Shown: positions 50,240 to 60,324 of the stretch, one piece after another
Layout: each line of letters begins with the position of its first letter
Numbering within the stretch: position 1 is the stretch's first letter
Origin: Nocardioides daphniae
GTDB taxonomy: Bacteria; Actinomycetota; Actinomycetes; Propionibacteriales; Nocardioidaceae
Assembly: GCF_004777465.1 (NCBI RefSeq)
Contig: NZ_CP038462.1
Coordinates: 1,550,001-1,614,000 of the forward strand
Direction: 5' to 3'
Length of the DNA: 64,000 nucleotides
Translations under genes and position numbers: made by a program
The notes under the pieces: model-generated
The model's input: the letters and a program-made list of their open reading frames with translations, nothing else
Told to the model about the DNA's origin: nothing
Databases searched by the model: none

Positions 50240-51019
50240 GTGAACACTCCTCTGTCGCACGCGAACAGCCGCGTCAAGGAGGCACGGAAGCTCAGCCGCC
50301 GCTCGGTGAGAACCGAGCGGCGGCTTTTCCTTGCCGACGGCCCGAAGGCCGTCGAGGGCGCCCTCACGGTGCCCGACTGCGTGGTCGAGGTCTTCGCGAC
50401 CGTCACGGCCGCCGAGCAGTACGCCGACCTGCTGGACGCCGCTCCGCAGGTCTGGCTCGTCGAGGACCGGGCGATGGAGCTGCTCTCCGACTCCGTGACG
50501 CCGGCCGGCGTCGTCGCCGTCTGCCGCTTCCTCGACGTCACCCTGGACGAGGTCCTGGCGACCTCGCCGCAGCTGGTCACCGTCTGCGCCGACGTCCGCG
50601 ACCCCGGCAATGCCGGCACGGTGATCCGTACCAGCGACGCCGCCGGTGCGGGCGCCGTCGTGCTCGCCGGCCACAGCGTCGACCCCTACAACCCCAAGAC
50701 CGTGCGCGCCAGCGTCGGCAGCCTCTTCCACCTCCCGGTGATCCTGGCCGACGACCCGGCCGCCGCCGTGCAGGCCCTGCAGGCAGCCGGGCTCACCGTG
50801 CTGGCCGCCGACGGTGCCGGCGAGGTCGACCTCTTCGACGCCGAGCTGGCCCCGGCCACCGCGTGGCTCTTCGGCAACGAGGCCTGGGGCCTGCCCGACG
50901 AGCTGGCCGCCCTGGCCGACCACCGGGTCTCCATCCCGATCCACGGCTGCGCCGAGAGCCTCAACCTGGCCACCGCCGCCGCGATCTGCCTCTACGCCAG
51001 CGCCCGCGCCCACCGCTGA
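50240..51019 (+). CDS. TrmH/SpoU family RNA 2'-O-methyltransferase
   Basis: 259 residues, SPOUT fold. An N-terminal substrate-binding domain (RVKEARKLSRRSVRTERRLF) is followed by the SPOUT motifs VCADVRDPGNAGTVIRTSDA, WLFGNEAWGLPDELAALA and ESLNLATAAAICLY. Methylates a ribose in tRNA or 23S rRNA; the target is not certain. GTG at 50240, 9 nt after rplT. This order is standard in actinobacteria. Confidence 0.92.
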   Translation: MNTPLSHANSRVKEARKLSRRSVRTERRLFLADGPKAVEGALTVPDCVVEVFATVTAAEQYADLLDAAPQVWLVEDRAMELLSDSVTPAGVVAVCRFLDVTLDEVLATSPQLVTVCADVRDPGNAGTVIRTSDAAGAGAVVLAGHSVDPYNPKTVRASVGSLFHLPVILADDPAAAVQALQAAGLTVLAADGAGEVDLFDAELAPATAWLFGNEAWGLPDELAALADHRVSIPIHGCAESLNLATAAAICLYASARAHR

Positions 51020-51102
51020 CGAGCCCCTGCCCGAGCCCCGCTCGTCCCACGGTCGGGCACTCCGGCGTCGCCGGCGCGACCCGGCTGGGGCAAGGTGGTG
51101 CC

Positions 51103-51366
51103 GTGATCGTCATCGACCCGCCCGCCGTGCACCGCTACGGGCGCACCTGGTCACACCTGGCCAGTGACACCTCGCTGGGGGAGCTGCACGCCTTCGCGCT
51201 CGCCCACGGCGTGCCCGAGCGAGGCTTCGACCGTGACCACTACGACGTACCGGCCGCGTACTACGACGCCATGGTGGCCGCCGGGGCGGTCGAGGTCTCC
51301 TCCCGCGAGCTGGTCATCCTGCTGCGTCGGGCGGGCCTGCGTCGTCCGAAGCCGATGGCGCCGTGA
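51103..51366 (+). CDS. DUF4031 protein
   Basis: 87 residues. WSHLASDTSLGELHAFALAH and HYDVPAAYYDAMVAAGAVEV are typical; a family of unknown function. GTG at 51103. Its 3' end overlaps that of the convergent HD-domain gene by 53 bp. Confidence 0.75.
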   Translation: MIVIDPPAVHRYGRTWSHLASDTSLGELHAFALAHGVPERGFDRDHYDVPAAYYDAMVAAGAVEVSSRELVILLRRAGLRRPKPMAP

Positions 51367-51991
51367 GGCGCTCCAGCTCGCCCTGCACGTTGGCGCGGGC
51401 CCGGGCCTCCCAGGCCTCGCGGGCGTACGCGGTGCGGAAGAGCGTGGGGTGCGCGAGCAGCGTACGCAGCACCTCGGCGCGCCCGAGCCGGAACAGGCCG
51501 TCGGGCACCGACGCGTAGTCGCGGCGCACGCCCGCGACGTACTCCTGGTAGCGCGCGGCCGGTGCGGCCAGGATCGCCAGGTCCGCGTCGCAGAGCGCCT
51601 CGGCCTCGGCGTCCCCCGGCGCAGGGTCGTGGTCACGGGTCATCAGCACCAGCCGTACGACCTCCGCGCGCCGCGGGTGAGCGGTCAGCGCCCGGTCCGC
51701 CCAGTCGGCCGAGCGACCTTCGGGATCAGGGTCGGCGTCGTGCACGGCGTCGTGGAACCACGCGGCCAGCTGGACGGTGGCCAGGTCGAAGGCAGCGTGC
51801 GACGCCAGCTCGTCCAACCGTTCCAGCACCTCACGCAGGTGCTGAAGGTCGTGGTATCCGCGTCGCGGCTCCCCGTAGGCGCGGAGCAGCGCGTCGCGCA
51901 GGTCGGTGCGCTCCGGCCAGGGCCAGCGGGCGTCGAGGACGGGGTCGCGGCTGGGGTCGTCGGTGTGGTCGGGGGTGGGGTCGGGGGACAC
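51314..51991 (-). CDS. HD-superfamily hydrolase
   Basis: 225 residues. The HD metal motif is GYHDLQHLREVLERLDELAS with LAAWFHDAVHDADPD, and later MTRDHDPAPGDAEAEALCDA with DLAIL. Belongs to the predicted metal-dependent HD phosphohydrolases. GTG at 51991 chosen; a TTG at 52003 would overlap the sensor-kinase promoter. Its 3' end overlaps the convergent DUF4031 gene. Confidence 0.8.
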   Translation of the reverse strand: MSPDPTPDHTDDPSRDPVLDARWPWPERTDLRDALLRAYGEPRRGYHDLQHLREVLERLDELASHAAFDLATVQLAAWFHDAVHDADPDPEGRSADWADRALTAHPRRAEVVRLVLMTRDHDPAPGDAEAEALCDADLAILAAPAARYQEYVAGVRRDYASVPDGLFRLGRAEVLRTLLAHPTLFRTAYAREAWEARARANVQGELERLTAPSASDDAGPPDAAG

Positions 51992-52008
51992 GTGTCCATT
52001 CAACTCGC

Positions 52009-52014
52009 TACATT
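52009..52014 (+). promoter_or_regulatory. -10 element TACATT for a leaderless sensor-kinase transcript
   Basis: Ends 6 nt before the GTG at 52021, within the gap to the divergent HD gene. Confidence 0.5.
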
Positions 52015-52020
52015 CGGCGG

Positions 52021-53064
52021 GTGACTCACCTGTGGCTCGACCAGCTCCCCGACGGGGTGGTGATCGCCGACCAGCACCAGCGCGTCGAGGTCGTCAACGC
52101 CGCCGCACGCGCCATGCTCGGCGAGGGGGCCGTTCCGGGGCAGCCGCTGGAGGAGGTGCTGGCGCTCGTCGACCAGCACGGCGCCACGTGGTGGGAGCAG
52201 AACGAGCCCTACGGCGGCCTCGGGATCCGCTCGGGGGTGCCGGAGCAGTCATGGCTGCTGCCCGACGGCTCGGAGGTGCTGGTGCTCGCGCGGCTGCACC
52301 GCGCCGGTCCCGGCGCGCCCGTCGAGCAGGTCGCCCTGACGCTGCGAAGCGGTCGTGGTCGGGCCCGGCTCGACCGTGAGCGCTCCGACCTGGTGGCGAC
52401 CGTCGCCCACGAGCTGCGCTCCCCGCTGACCGGGGTCAAGGGGTTCGTCCAGGCGATGCTGAACCGTTGGGACGTGCTCAACGACGAGCAGAAGAAGCTG
52501 ATGCTCGCCACCGTCAACGCCGATGCCGACCGGCTCTCGCGGCTGATCGCGGAGCTCCTGGACGTGGCCCGCCTCGACACCGGCCGGCTGAGCATCTATC
52601 CGCGTGAGGTCGACGCGCAGGTGCTCGCCGGACGCGTCGTCGACTCGGTGGCCTCCGCCACCGCCCGTACGGTGCGACTCGACGTCGACGAGCCCGAGCT
52701 GGAGATCTTCGCCGACCCCGACAAGTTCACCCAGGTGGTCACCAACCTCGTCGAGAACGCGGTGCGCCACGGCGACGGCGAGGTGGTCGTGACGCTGCGC
52801 CGGCTGGGGGAGGGGGCCGAGTTCCCCGGCGTCAGCCTCGAGGTCAGCGACGTGGGGGAGGGCATTCCCGAGGCGCTGCGTCGCCGCGTGCTCACGAAGT
52901 TCTGGACGCAGGGCTCCAGCGGAGGCAGCGGTCTGGGGATGTACATCGCCCACGGCCTGACCCGCGCCCACGGTGGCGACCTGCGGATCGGCGACCGCGA
53001 GGGCGGTGGGGCGCTGGTGACCGTGCGGTGGCCGTCGGTCGACTGGCGCGACCACGTGCGATGA
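52021..53064 (+). CDS. Cytoplasmic PAS-type sensor histidine kinase
   Basis: 347 residues with no membrane helix. A PAS-like N-terminus (LWLDQLPDGVVIADQHQRVE, then VVNAAARAMLGEG) is followed by the H-box VATVAHELRSPLTGVKGF (His near residue 130), the N-box DKFTQVVTNLVENAVRHG, and G-boxes SDVGEGIPEAL and SGGSGLGMYIAHGL. A soluble histidine kinase is regularly found at this place between the rRNA methylase and pheST in actinobacteria (Streptomyces included), usually as an orphan; here a response regulator gene follows. Confidence 0.9.
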   Translation: MTHLWLDQLPDGVVIADQHQRVEVVNAAARAMLGEGAVPGQPLEEVLALVDQHGATWWEQNEPYGGLGIRSGVPEQSWLLPDGSEVLVLARLHRAGPGAPVEQVALTLRSGRGRARLDRERSDLVATVAHELRSPLTGVKGFVQAMLNRWDVLNDEQKKLMLATVNADADRLSRLIAELLDVARLDTGRLSIYPREVDAQVLAGRVVDSVASATARTVRLDVDEPELEIFADPDKFTQVVTNLVENAVRHGDGEVVVTLRRLGEGAEFPGVSLEVSDVGEGIPEALRRRVLTKFWTQGSSGGSGLGMYIAHGLTRAHGGDLRIGDREGGGALVTVRWPSVDWRDHVR

Positions 53065-53142
53065 GCGCGTCGGTGGTGGATCCGCGCCGGACCTGCACAG
53101 AACCTTCACGATTCGCAGGGACTTCCTGCACCGCCGTCTTCC

Positions 53143-53148
53143 TAGGGT
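53143..53148 (+). promoter_or_regulatory. -10 element TAGGGT for a leaderless response-regulator transcript
   Basis: Ends 7 nt before the ATG at 53156, so the response regulator may be expressed separately from the upstream kinase. Confidence 0.55.
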
Positions 53149-53155
53149 CGGTGGC

Positions 53156-53896
53156 ATGACCAGAACTGCACCCCCGCACCCCTCCTCCGGCCCGGCGACG
53201 AGCCGCGGCAGCGTGCTGCTCGTCGAGGACGAGCGCACCATCAGCGACGCGCTCGCCGACCGATTCCGCGCCGAGGGGTACGAGGTGAGCCAGGCCTTCG
53301 ACGGCCCGTCGGCCGTGGCTGCGGCCGAGGTCCTCCGCCCTGACGCGGTGGTGCTCGACGTGATGCTGCCGGGCTTCGACGGCCACGAGGTCTGCCGTCG
53401 GATCCAGGCGCACCGCCCGGTGCCGGTGCTCATGCTCACGGCGCGCGACGAGGAGTCCGACGTGCTCGTCGGCCTCGGGGTCGGGGCCGACGACTACCTG
53501 ACCAAGCCCTTCCGGATCCGTGAGGTCGTGGCCCGGGTGGCGGCCCTGCTGCGGCGCGTGGAGCGCGCGGCGGCGCTGAGCGCCGGAGACGTCGCTGCTC
53601 CCGAGGAGACGCTGCGGGTGGGCGACCTCGAGGTCGACCTCGCCGAGCGGCGGGTCCGGGTCGCGGGGGAGGAGATCCACCTGACCCGCACCGAGTTCGA
53701 CCTGCTGGCCGTCCTGGGCCACGAGCCCGGCCGGGTCCAGAGCCGCGAGCGCCTGCTGGCCGAGGTCTGGGACTGGGCCGACGCGGCGGGCACGCGCACG
53801 GTCGACAGCCACGTCAAGGCACTGCGCCAGAAGATCGGCGCCGCCCGCATCCGCACCGTGCACGGGGTCGGCTACGCGCTGGAGGCGCTGCGATGA
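53156..53896 (+). CDS. OmpR-family response regulator
   Basis: 246 residues. Receiver: VLLVEDERTISDALADRFRA, phosphoacceptor Asp in AVVLDVMLPGFDGHE, MLTARDEESD, and Lys in DDYLTKPFRIREVVARV. The DNA-binding winged helix includes LTRTEFDLLAVLGHEPGR and TVDSHVKALRQKIG, ending GVGYALEAL. ATGA overlap with the downstream membrane kinase, its likely partner. Confidence 0.95.
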   Translation: MTRTAPPHPSSGPATSRGSVLLVEDERTISDALADRFRAEGYEVSQAFDGPSAVAAAEVLRPDAVVLDVMLPGFDGHEVCRRIQAHRPVPVLMLTARDEESDVLVGLGVGADDYLTKPFRIREVVARVAALLRRVERAAALSAGDVAAPEETLRVGDLEVDLAERRVRVAGEEIHLTRTEFDLLAVLGHEPGRVQSRERLLAEVWDWADAAGTRTVDSHVKALRQKIGAARIRTVHGVGYALEALR

Positions 53897-56501
53897 GCGC
53901 CCTCACCCGGATCAACTCGATCAAGGTCAAGCTGGGCCTGCTGGTCGTCGCCGCCTCGCTGGTGACCGCGCTGGTGGCGACCGTCGGCAGCGCCGCCGGG
54001 GTCTCCGCCTGGTTGTCCCTCCCGGTGACCCTCCTCCTCGCGCTGGTGGTCACGCAGCTGCTGGCGGCCGGCATGGTGGCGCCGCTGGTCCAGATGACCG
54101 AGGCGGCCCGGGCGATGGCGCGCGGCGCCTACGACGCCCGGGTCCTCACCCCCAACACCGACGAGGTGGGCCAGCTGGCCCGCTCGTTCAACGTGATGGC
54201 CCGACCGACCTGCAGCGTGTCGACGCCGAGCGGCGCGACCTGATCGCCACGGTCTCGCACGAGCTGCGTACGCCGGTGGCAGCGCTCTGCGCCCAGCTGG
54301 AGAACCTCGCCGACGGCGTCGTCGAGGCAACGCCCGAGCGGCTCGGCGCCACCCTCGGCAGCGCCGAGCGGTTGGGTGACCTGCTCGCCGACCTGCTGGC
54401 GCTCTCCCGGCTCGAGGCCGGCGTGGTCGAGCTGGACCCCGTCGCCGTCGACCTGGCCGAGCTGGTCACCGGGTGCGCGGAGGAGGTCCGGGCCGCCGGC
54501 CGCGACACCCGCATCGAGGTCGACGTCCCTGCCGGGATGAAGGTCTGGGCCGACCCGGTGCGCCTGCGCCAGCTGGTGATCAACGGGCTGGACAACGCCG
54601 CCCGGCACGCTCCCGAGGACACGGCCGTCGAGGTCACTGCGCAGGGCACGGACGACGGCGCCTGGTGGCTCGAGGTCGTCGACGCCGGGCCGGGCGTCGA
54701 CCCGTTGGAACGCGAGCGGGTCTTCGAGCGCTTCGGCACCGATGCGCAGGGAGGCGGCACCGGGTTGGGGCTCGCCGTCTCCCGCTGGGTCGCCCGCCTG
54801 CACGGCGGCTCCCTGGCCTTCGTCGACCCCGAGCCGGGGCGTCCCGGCGCCAGGCTGCGCCTCGACGTGCCCGGTCCGGCGCCCACGTCGGCCACGCCAG
54901 TCACAGTGAGCCCGCCGGCCGCTGCAGCCAGCGCAGCCGCCTCGGTCCCGGCAGTCACGCTCCCGCCGCTGGCTGTCGAGCCCGTCGACCCCAGCACCGA
55001 CTCGGTCGGCTTCCTCTTCGGCGGGCGCTGGCCGGAGCGCCGCGGTGCGGGGGCGCCCTGGATCGTGGTCGCCGCGACCCTGCTCGGAGTCCTCGCTGCC
55101 CTGCTCGTGGTCGGCTCCGAGCCCGGGGTCGCCTGGGCGATGGTCCTGGTCGGTGCGGGCGGGGTGGCGCTGGCCGCCTCCGGACGCGGAGCCGACCGTT
55201 TCACGCAGCTCTGCGCCGCGCTGGCGGTCGCCGCCGTGGGGATGGTCGTACGCGGCCACCTCGGCGTCGTGGCGCTGGGCGTCTTCGCCGCCGCCGGCAC
55301 GTTCCTGGCCGGCATCACCCATGCCCGGACCTTCCGCGGCATGGTCGCCGCAGGCCTGGCCTGGCCGCTCTCCGGCCTCCGCGGCCTGCCCTGGCTGGGT
55401 CGCTCGCTGCAGCTCGCCGGGAGCGCCTCCGACCGGGCCGCGGTGGCCAGGACCGTCCTGCTCTCCCTGCTGGGCCTGGCCGTCTTCGGGGTCCTGCTGG
55501 TCTCCGCCGACGCGCTTCTCCAGGACTGGGTCGCCCGCCTCGTGCCCGACTTCCGCGTCGACGAGCTCGTCGGACGTACGTTCGTGGCCGTCGCGATGGC
55601 GGGGATGACCCTCGCTGCGGCCTACCTGGCCCGCAACCCTGCCGAGGTCGACCCCCGCCCGGGTCACGGGCTGACGGCCGCCAACCGCTGGGAGTGGGTC
55701 GTCCCGGTGCTCGCCGTGGTCGCCGTCTTCGCGGCGTTCGTGGTCACCCAGGTCGTGGTGGTGCTCGGCGGCGACGCCTACGTGCAGCGCACCGTGGGGC
55801 TGACGTACGCCGAGTACGCCCGTCAGGGCTTCTTCCAGATGGTGCTCGCCACCGCGCTCGCGCTGGTCGTGGTGTGGGCGGCGTCGCGACGGGCCGGGCG
55901 TACGCCGCTCGACCGCCGCTGGCTGCGGGGCACCACGGGTGTGCTCTGCCTCCTCGTCCTGGGCGTGGTCGCCACCGCCCTGGGCCGCCTCAGCGTCTAT
56001 CAGGACGCCTACGGCTACACCGTGCCGCGCGTCCTGGCCTACTCGGTCGAGGGGTGGCTCGGCCTCGTCGTCCTCTCCGTCGTCGTGCTGGGACTCCTTG
56101 GCCGCACCGCCTGGGTGCCACGGGTGGCGCTGGTGACCGGAGCCGCGATCGTGGTCGGCCTCGGGTGGTTCGACACCTCCGGCTGGGTGGCCGGTCGCAA
56201 CATCGACCGTTACGAGGCCACCGGCAAGCTCGACCTCGAGTACCTCGGTGCGCTCGGCGACGGTGCCCTGCCCGTGGTCGTCGACCGACTCCCGGCCGAG
56301 CTCGCGGCCTGCGTGATTCACCTCGGCCCCCGCGGGGACTACCAGCAGCCCGGTGTCTGGATCGACGAGACCGACTGGCGCAGCTGGACCTGGGACCTGG
56401 CCCGCGCGCGAGAGGCGGTCTCCGAGCTCGGGGACGACGTGGCTGTCCCGAAGGACGGCTGTCCCTACGACACCGACCTCTACGGAGGCAGCGGCTCCTG
56501 A
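53893..56501 (+). CDS. Sensor histidine kinase fused to a DUF4173/DUF4153-type membrane domain, one apparent frameshift
   Basis: About 869 residues after repair. Two N-terminal membrane helices, a HAMP segment (LVQMTEAARAMARGAYDARV), H-box IATVSHELRTPVAALCAQ (His near residue 122), N-box RLRQLVINGLDNAARHAP and G-boxes DAGPGVDPLER and GGTGLGLAVSRW. From about residue 365 to 800 follow ten or more helices and then NIDRYEATGKLDLEYLGALG-DGALP and LPAELAAC, as in DUF4173 proteins. The frame breaks at 54203: one G added in CCG joins NVMARTDLQ to RVDAERRDL. ATGA overlap with the response regulator. Its ligand is unknown. Confidence 0.88.
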
Positions 56502-56670
56502 CGGTGCGCCGCCAGGTCCCGGTGGCGTACTCTGGCCGAGTGAGGTGGACGCAGCGATTTACCTGCCCCGGGCCCGTCGCGGTTCCGGGGGTCTGAGCGC
56601 GCGCCAGCCCGAGGCGTACGCCTCACCTCCGTCTCCGGGTCCGGGGAGAGAGCCCACCCCGTCCGACCCC

Positions 56671-56698
56671 TAGAATTCGCTGCGTCCGTGCACGCAGC
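56671..56698 (+). promoter_or_regulatory. pheST promoter with 5' hairpin
   Basis: -10 TAGAAT (56671-56676). Just after it GCTGCGT-CCGTGC-ACGCAGC (56679-56698) is a perfect 7-bp stem that would sit at the 5' end of the mRNA, shortly before AAAGGGA (56703-56709). It is not a T-box and has no phe leader peptide. The gap 56502-56670 holds no gene. Confidence 0.5.
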
Positions 56699-56711
56699 TG
56701 GAAAGGGAGCC

Positions 56712-57808
56712 ATGTCCGGCCCCAACAACGACTACGACCCTGTCGAAGTGACCCCCCTCAAGGCGGAGGAGGTCGACGCCCAGCGCGAGGCCGCCCTCGC
56801 CGCGATCGCCGCCGCCGGCGACCTCGAGGAGCTCAAGCAGGCTCGCCTCGACCACGCCGGTGACCGCTCGCCGTTGGCCCTGGCGAACCGTGAGATCGGC
56901 GCCCTGCCCCCGCAGGCCCGGAAGGAGGCCGGCCAGCGCATCGGCCAGGCCCGCGGTGCGGTCAACAAGGCGCTCGCCGAGCGGCTCGCGGTGCTCGAGG
57001 CCGAGCACGAGGAGCGGATGCTGGTCACCGAGACGGTCGACGTCACGCTGCCCACGACGCGTCGTCGTCGGGGCTCGCGCCATCCGATCACCATGCAGTC
57101 CGAGACCATCGCGGACATCTTTGTCGCGATGGGCTGGGAGATCGCCGAGGGCCGATGGTCGAGGCCGAGTGGCTCAACTTCGACGCCCTCAACCTCGGAC
57201 CCGACCACCCGGCGCGCACCATGCAGGACACCTTCTGGACCGAGCCGGCCGAGCACCACGTCGTGCTGCGCACCCACACCTCCCCGGTGCAGGCGCGCAC
57301 GATGCTGACGCGCAGGCCGCCGATCTACGTGGCCTGCCCCGGCCGGGTCTTCCGCACCGACGAGTACGACGCCACGCACAGCCCGATGTTCCACCAGGTC
57401 GAGGGCCTCGTCGTCGACGAGGGCATCACCATGGCACACCTCAAGGGTTCGCTCGACCACCTCGCCGCGCAGCTCTACGGCGACGGCGTCACGACGCGCT
57501 TCCGTCCGTCGTACTTCCCCTTCACCGAGCCGAGCGCCGAGGTCGACCTGCGCTGCTTCGTCTGCCTGGGCAGCAACTCCGAGGAGTGCCGCACCTGCAA
57601 GGGCGAGGGCTGGATCGAGTGGGGCGGCTGCGGCGTGGTCAACCCGCGCGTGCTGGTCGCCTGCGGCATCGACCCCGAGGTCTACTCCGGCTTCGCGTTC
57701 GGCTTCGGCATCGACCGCACGTTCATGTTCCGCCACAACCTGACCGACCTGCGCCCGCTCTTCGAGGGCGACGTGCGCTTCGCGTCCGCGTTCGGCACCG
57801 AGATCTGA
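56712..57808 (+). CDS. pheS: Phenylalanyl-tRNA synthetase alpha chain, one apparent frameshift
   Basis: Catalytic alpha subunit of the PheRS tetramer. The N-terminal coiled coil is followed by class II motifs: [59 protein letters not shown] and [15 protein letters not shown]. The frame breaks at 57149-57151; one extra G in GAGGGCC joins EIAEGP to [15 protein letters not shown], restoring about 365 residues. The gene is essential and pheT is intact, so the break is almost surely an error. Confidence 0.96.
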
Positions 57809-57818
57809 GGACCAGACC

Positions 57819-60311
57819 ATGAAGGCACCCGTCTCCTGGATCAAGGAGTACGTCGACGTCCCCGAGGACGTCACCACCGACGAGCTCACCCGTCGGCTCA
57901 CCATGACCGGCCTCAAGCTCGAGGCGATCGACAGCCCCGGCGCCCAGATCACCGGCCCGCTCGTCATCGGCAAGGTGCTCACCAAGGAGCCCGAGCCGCA
58001 GAAGAACGGCAAGGTCATCAACTGGTGCACCGTCGACGTCGGCGACGCCAACGAGACCGGCCTGCCGCAGGGCATCGTCTGCGGCGCGCACAACTTCGAG
58101 CCCGGTGACCTGGTCGTGGTGATCCTGCCCGGCGGCGTGCTGCCCGGGAACTTCGCGATCTCCGCGCGCAAGACCTACGGCCACCTCTCCGCCGGCATGA
58201 TCTGCTCGGCCACCGAGCTCGGGCTGCCCGAGGGTGCGTTCAACTCGGGCGACGGCATCATCGTGCTCCCCGCCGACGCCGGCCAGCCCGGTGACGACGT
58301 GCGCTCGGCCCTGGGGCTCGACGAGGAGGTCATCGAGTTCGAGGTCAATCCTGACCGTGCCTACGGCCTCAGCCTGCGCGGCATCGCCCGCGAGGTCCTC
58401 GTGTCGGTGGAGGGCGCCAGCAACTTCCGTGACCCCGCGCTGCGCGAGACGCCGGCCGCCAACGACGCCGGCCACCCGGTGGTGCTCGAGGACACCGTCG
58501 GCTGCCCGGTCTTCGTGGCCCGCAAGGTCACCGGCTTCGACCCGGCCGCGCCGACCCCGAAGTTCATGGCGGACCGCCTCGTCGCGGCCGGCATGCGCTC
58601 CATCTCGTTGGCCGTCGACGTCACCAACTACGTGATGCTCGAGACCGGTCGCCCGATCCACGGCTACGACGCCGACAAGCTGCAGGGGCCGATCGTCGTA
58701 CGCCGCGCGAAGGCGGGGGAGACCCTCACCACCCTCGACGGCACCGCGCGTGACCTGCACCCCGAGGATCTGGTCGTCACCGACGACTCCGGCATCATCG
58801 GCTTGGGCGGCGTCATGGGTGGCGAGACCACCGAGATCTCCGACTCGACCACCTCGATCGTCGTCGAGTCGGCGCACTGGGACGCCGTCTCGATGTTCCG
58901 CACCGGCAAGCGCCACAAGATCTCCTCCGAGGCCGGCAAGCGCAACGAGCGTGGCGTCGACCCGACGATCTGCGAGGCGGCTGCCGACCGCGTGGTCGAG
59001 CTGCTCGTCACTTACGGCGGTGCCACCGCCGACCCGGGCGTCACCGTGGTCGGCACCCCGCCGGAGGTCCCCGCGATCACCGTCGCCGGCGACAAGGCCG
59101 CCCGCGTCTCCGGGATGGAGATCTCCGAGGAGACGGCCGTCGAGGCGTTGCGCGCCGTGGGCTGCGAGGTCTCCGGCACCGGCACCCTCACGGTGGTCCC
59201 GCCGCCGTGGCGACCTGACATGACCGACCCGCAGGACACCACCGAGGAGGTCATCCGCCTCGTCGGCTACGACAAGGTGCCCTCCGTGCTCCCGATTCCG
59301 CCGGCCGGTCGCGGCCTGACCCGCGCCCAGCAGCTGCGCCGTCGCTTCGGTCGTGCCGCTGCGGCCGAGGGCTACAGCGAGGTGCTCACCTTCCCGTTCG
59401 TCGGGGAGGCCGACTTCGACGCCCTCGGCATCCCGGCCGACGACGCCCGGCGTCACGCGCTGCGCCTGGTCAACCCGCTGAGCAGCGAGCAGCCGTTCAT
59501 GACCACCACGGTCCTGCCGGGCCTGCTGCGCACCGCCGCCCGCAACGTCGGGCACGGCGCCGGCTCCTTCGCGCTCTTCGAGACCGCCACGGTGACCGTG
59601 CCGCGCGACGTGGCTGCGCCGATCCTTCCGGTCGACCGCGGGCCGGACGCCGACGAGCTCGCGGCCCTCGACGCCGCCGTGCCAGAGCAGCCGCTGCACC
59701 TGGCGCTGGTCGCCGTCGGTGAGGCAGATGGCTCGGGCTGGTGGGGCGAGGGTCGCCCGGTCAGCTGGGCCGACGCCGTCGAGGCCGTGCGGGCCGTCGC
59801 CGACTCCGTCGGCCTCGAGGTGGGCGCCCGCGGCGTGGAGCACGCACCCTGGCACCCGGGCCGCTGCGCCGAGCTGTCGGTCGACGGCGAGGTCATCGGC
59901 CACGCCGGCGAGCTGCACCCCAAGGTCTGCACGACCCTGGGCCTGCCCCGCGGCACGGTGGCGGCCGAGGTCGACCTCGACGTGCTGATCGAGCGCTCGG
60001 TCCACCTGCGTCCGGCCTCGGTCTTCTCCACCCAGCCGTTGGCGAAGGAGGACGTGGCGCTCGCGGTCGACGCCGACGTCCCTGCCGCGGACGTGGAGGC
60101 TGCCCTGCGTGAGGGAGCAGGTGACCTGCTCGAGTCGATCCGCCTCTTCGACGTCTACACCGGCGAGCAGGTCGGCGAGGGCCGAAAGTCGCTGGCGTAC
60201 GCCCTGCGCTTCCGCGCCGAGGACCGCACCCTGACCGAGAAGGAGACCGCCGCGTTCCGCGAGGCCGCGGTCGCCTCCGCGGTCGAGAAGGTCGGCGCCG
60301 TCCAGCGCTGA
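57819..60311 (+). CDS. pheT: Phenylalanyl-tRNA synthetase beta chain
   Basis: 830 residues. N-terminal tRNA-binding EMAP-like domain (WCTVDVGDANETGLPQGIVC), B3/B4 editing domain, B5 (DTTEEVIRLVGYDKVPSVLP) and the C-terminal anticodon-binding FDX-ACB domain (FDVYTGEQVGEGRKSLAYAL). ATG 10 nt after the pheS stop. Confidence 0.98.
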   Translation: MKAPVSWIKEYVDVPEDVTTDELTRRLTMTGLKLEAIDSPGAQITGPLVIGKVLTKEPEPQKNGKVINWCTVDVGDANETGLPQGIVCGAHNFEPGDLVVVILPGGVLPGNFAISARKTYGHLSAGMICSATELGLPEGAFNSGDGIIVLPADAGQPGDDVRSALGLDEEVIEFEVNPDRAYGLSLRGIAREVLVSVEGASNFRDPALRETPAANDAGHPVVLEDTVGCPVFVARKVTGFDPAAPTPKFMADRLVAAGMRSISLAVDVTNYVMLETGRPIHGYDADKLQGPIVVRRAKAGETLTTLDGTARDLHPEDLVVTDDSGIIGLGGVMGGETTEISDSTTSIVVESAHWDAVSMFRTGKRHKISSEAGKRNERGVDPTICEAAADRVVELLVTYGGATADPGVTVVGTPPEVPAITVAGDKAARVSGMEISEETAVEALRAVGCEVSGTGTLTVVPPPWRPDMTDPQDTTEEVIRLVGYDKVPSVLPIPPAGRGLTRAQQLRRRFGRAAAAEGYSEVLTFPFVGEADFDALGIPADDARRHALRLVNPLSSEQPFMTTTVLPGLLRTAARNVGHGAGSFALFETATVTVPRDVAAPILPVDRGPDADELAALDAAVPEQPLHLALVAVGEADGSGWWGEGRPVSWADAVEAVRAVADSVGLEVGARGVEHAPWHPGRCAELSVDGEVIGHAGELHPKVCTTLGLPRGTVAAEVDLDVLIERSVHLRPASVFSTQPLAKEDVALAVDADVPAADVEAALREGAGDLLESIRLFDVYTGEQVGEGRKSLAYALRFRAEDRTLTEKETAAFREAAVASAVEKVGAVQR

Positions 60312-60324
60312 CCCCTGCTCCGCC

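Noticed and set aside
56502..56711. T-box or phenylalanine leader peptide ahead of pheS
   Set aside because: No AGGGTGGNACCGCG-like box and no short Phe-rich frame; only a small hairpin is seen.
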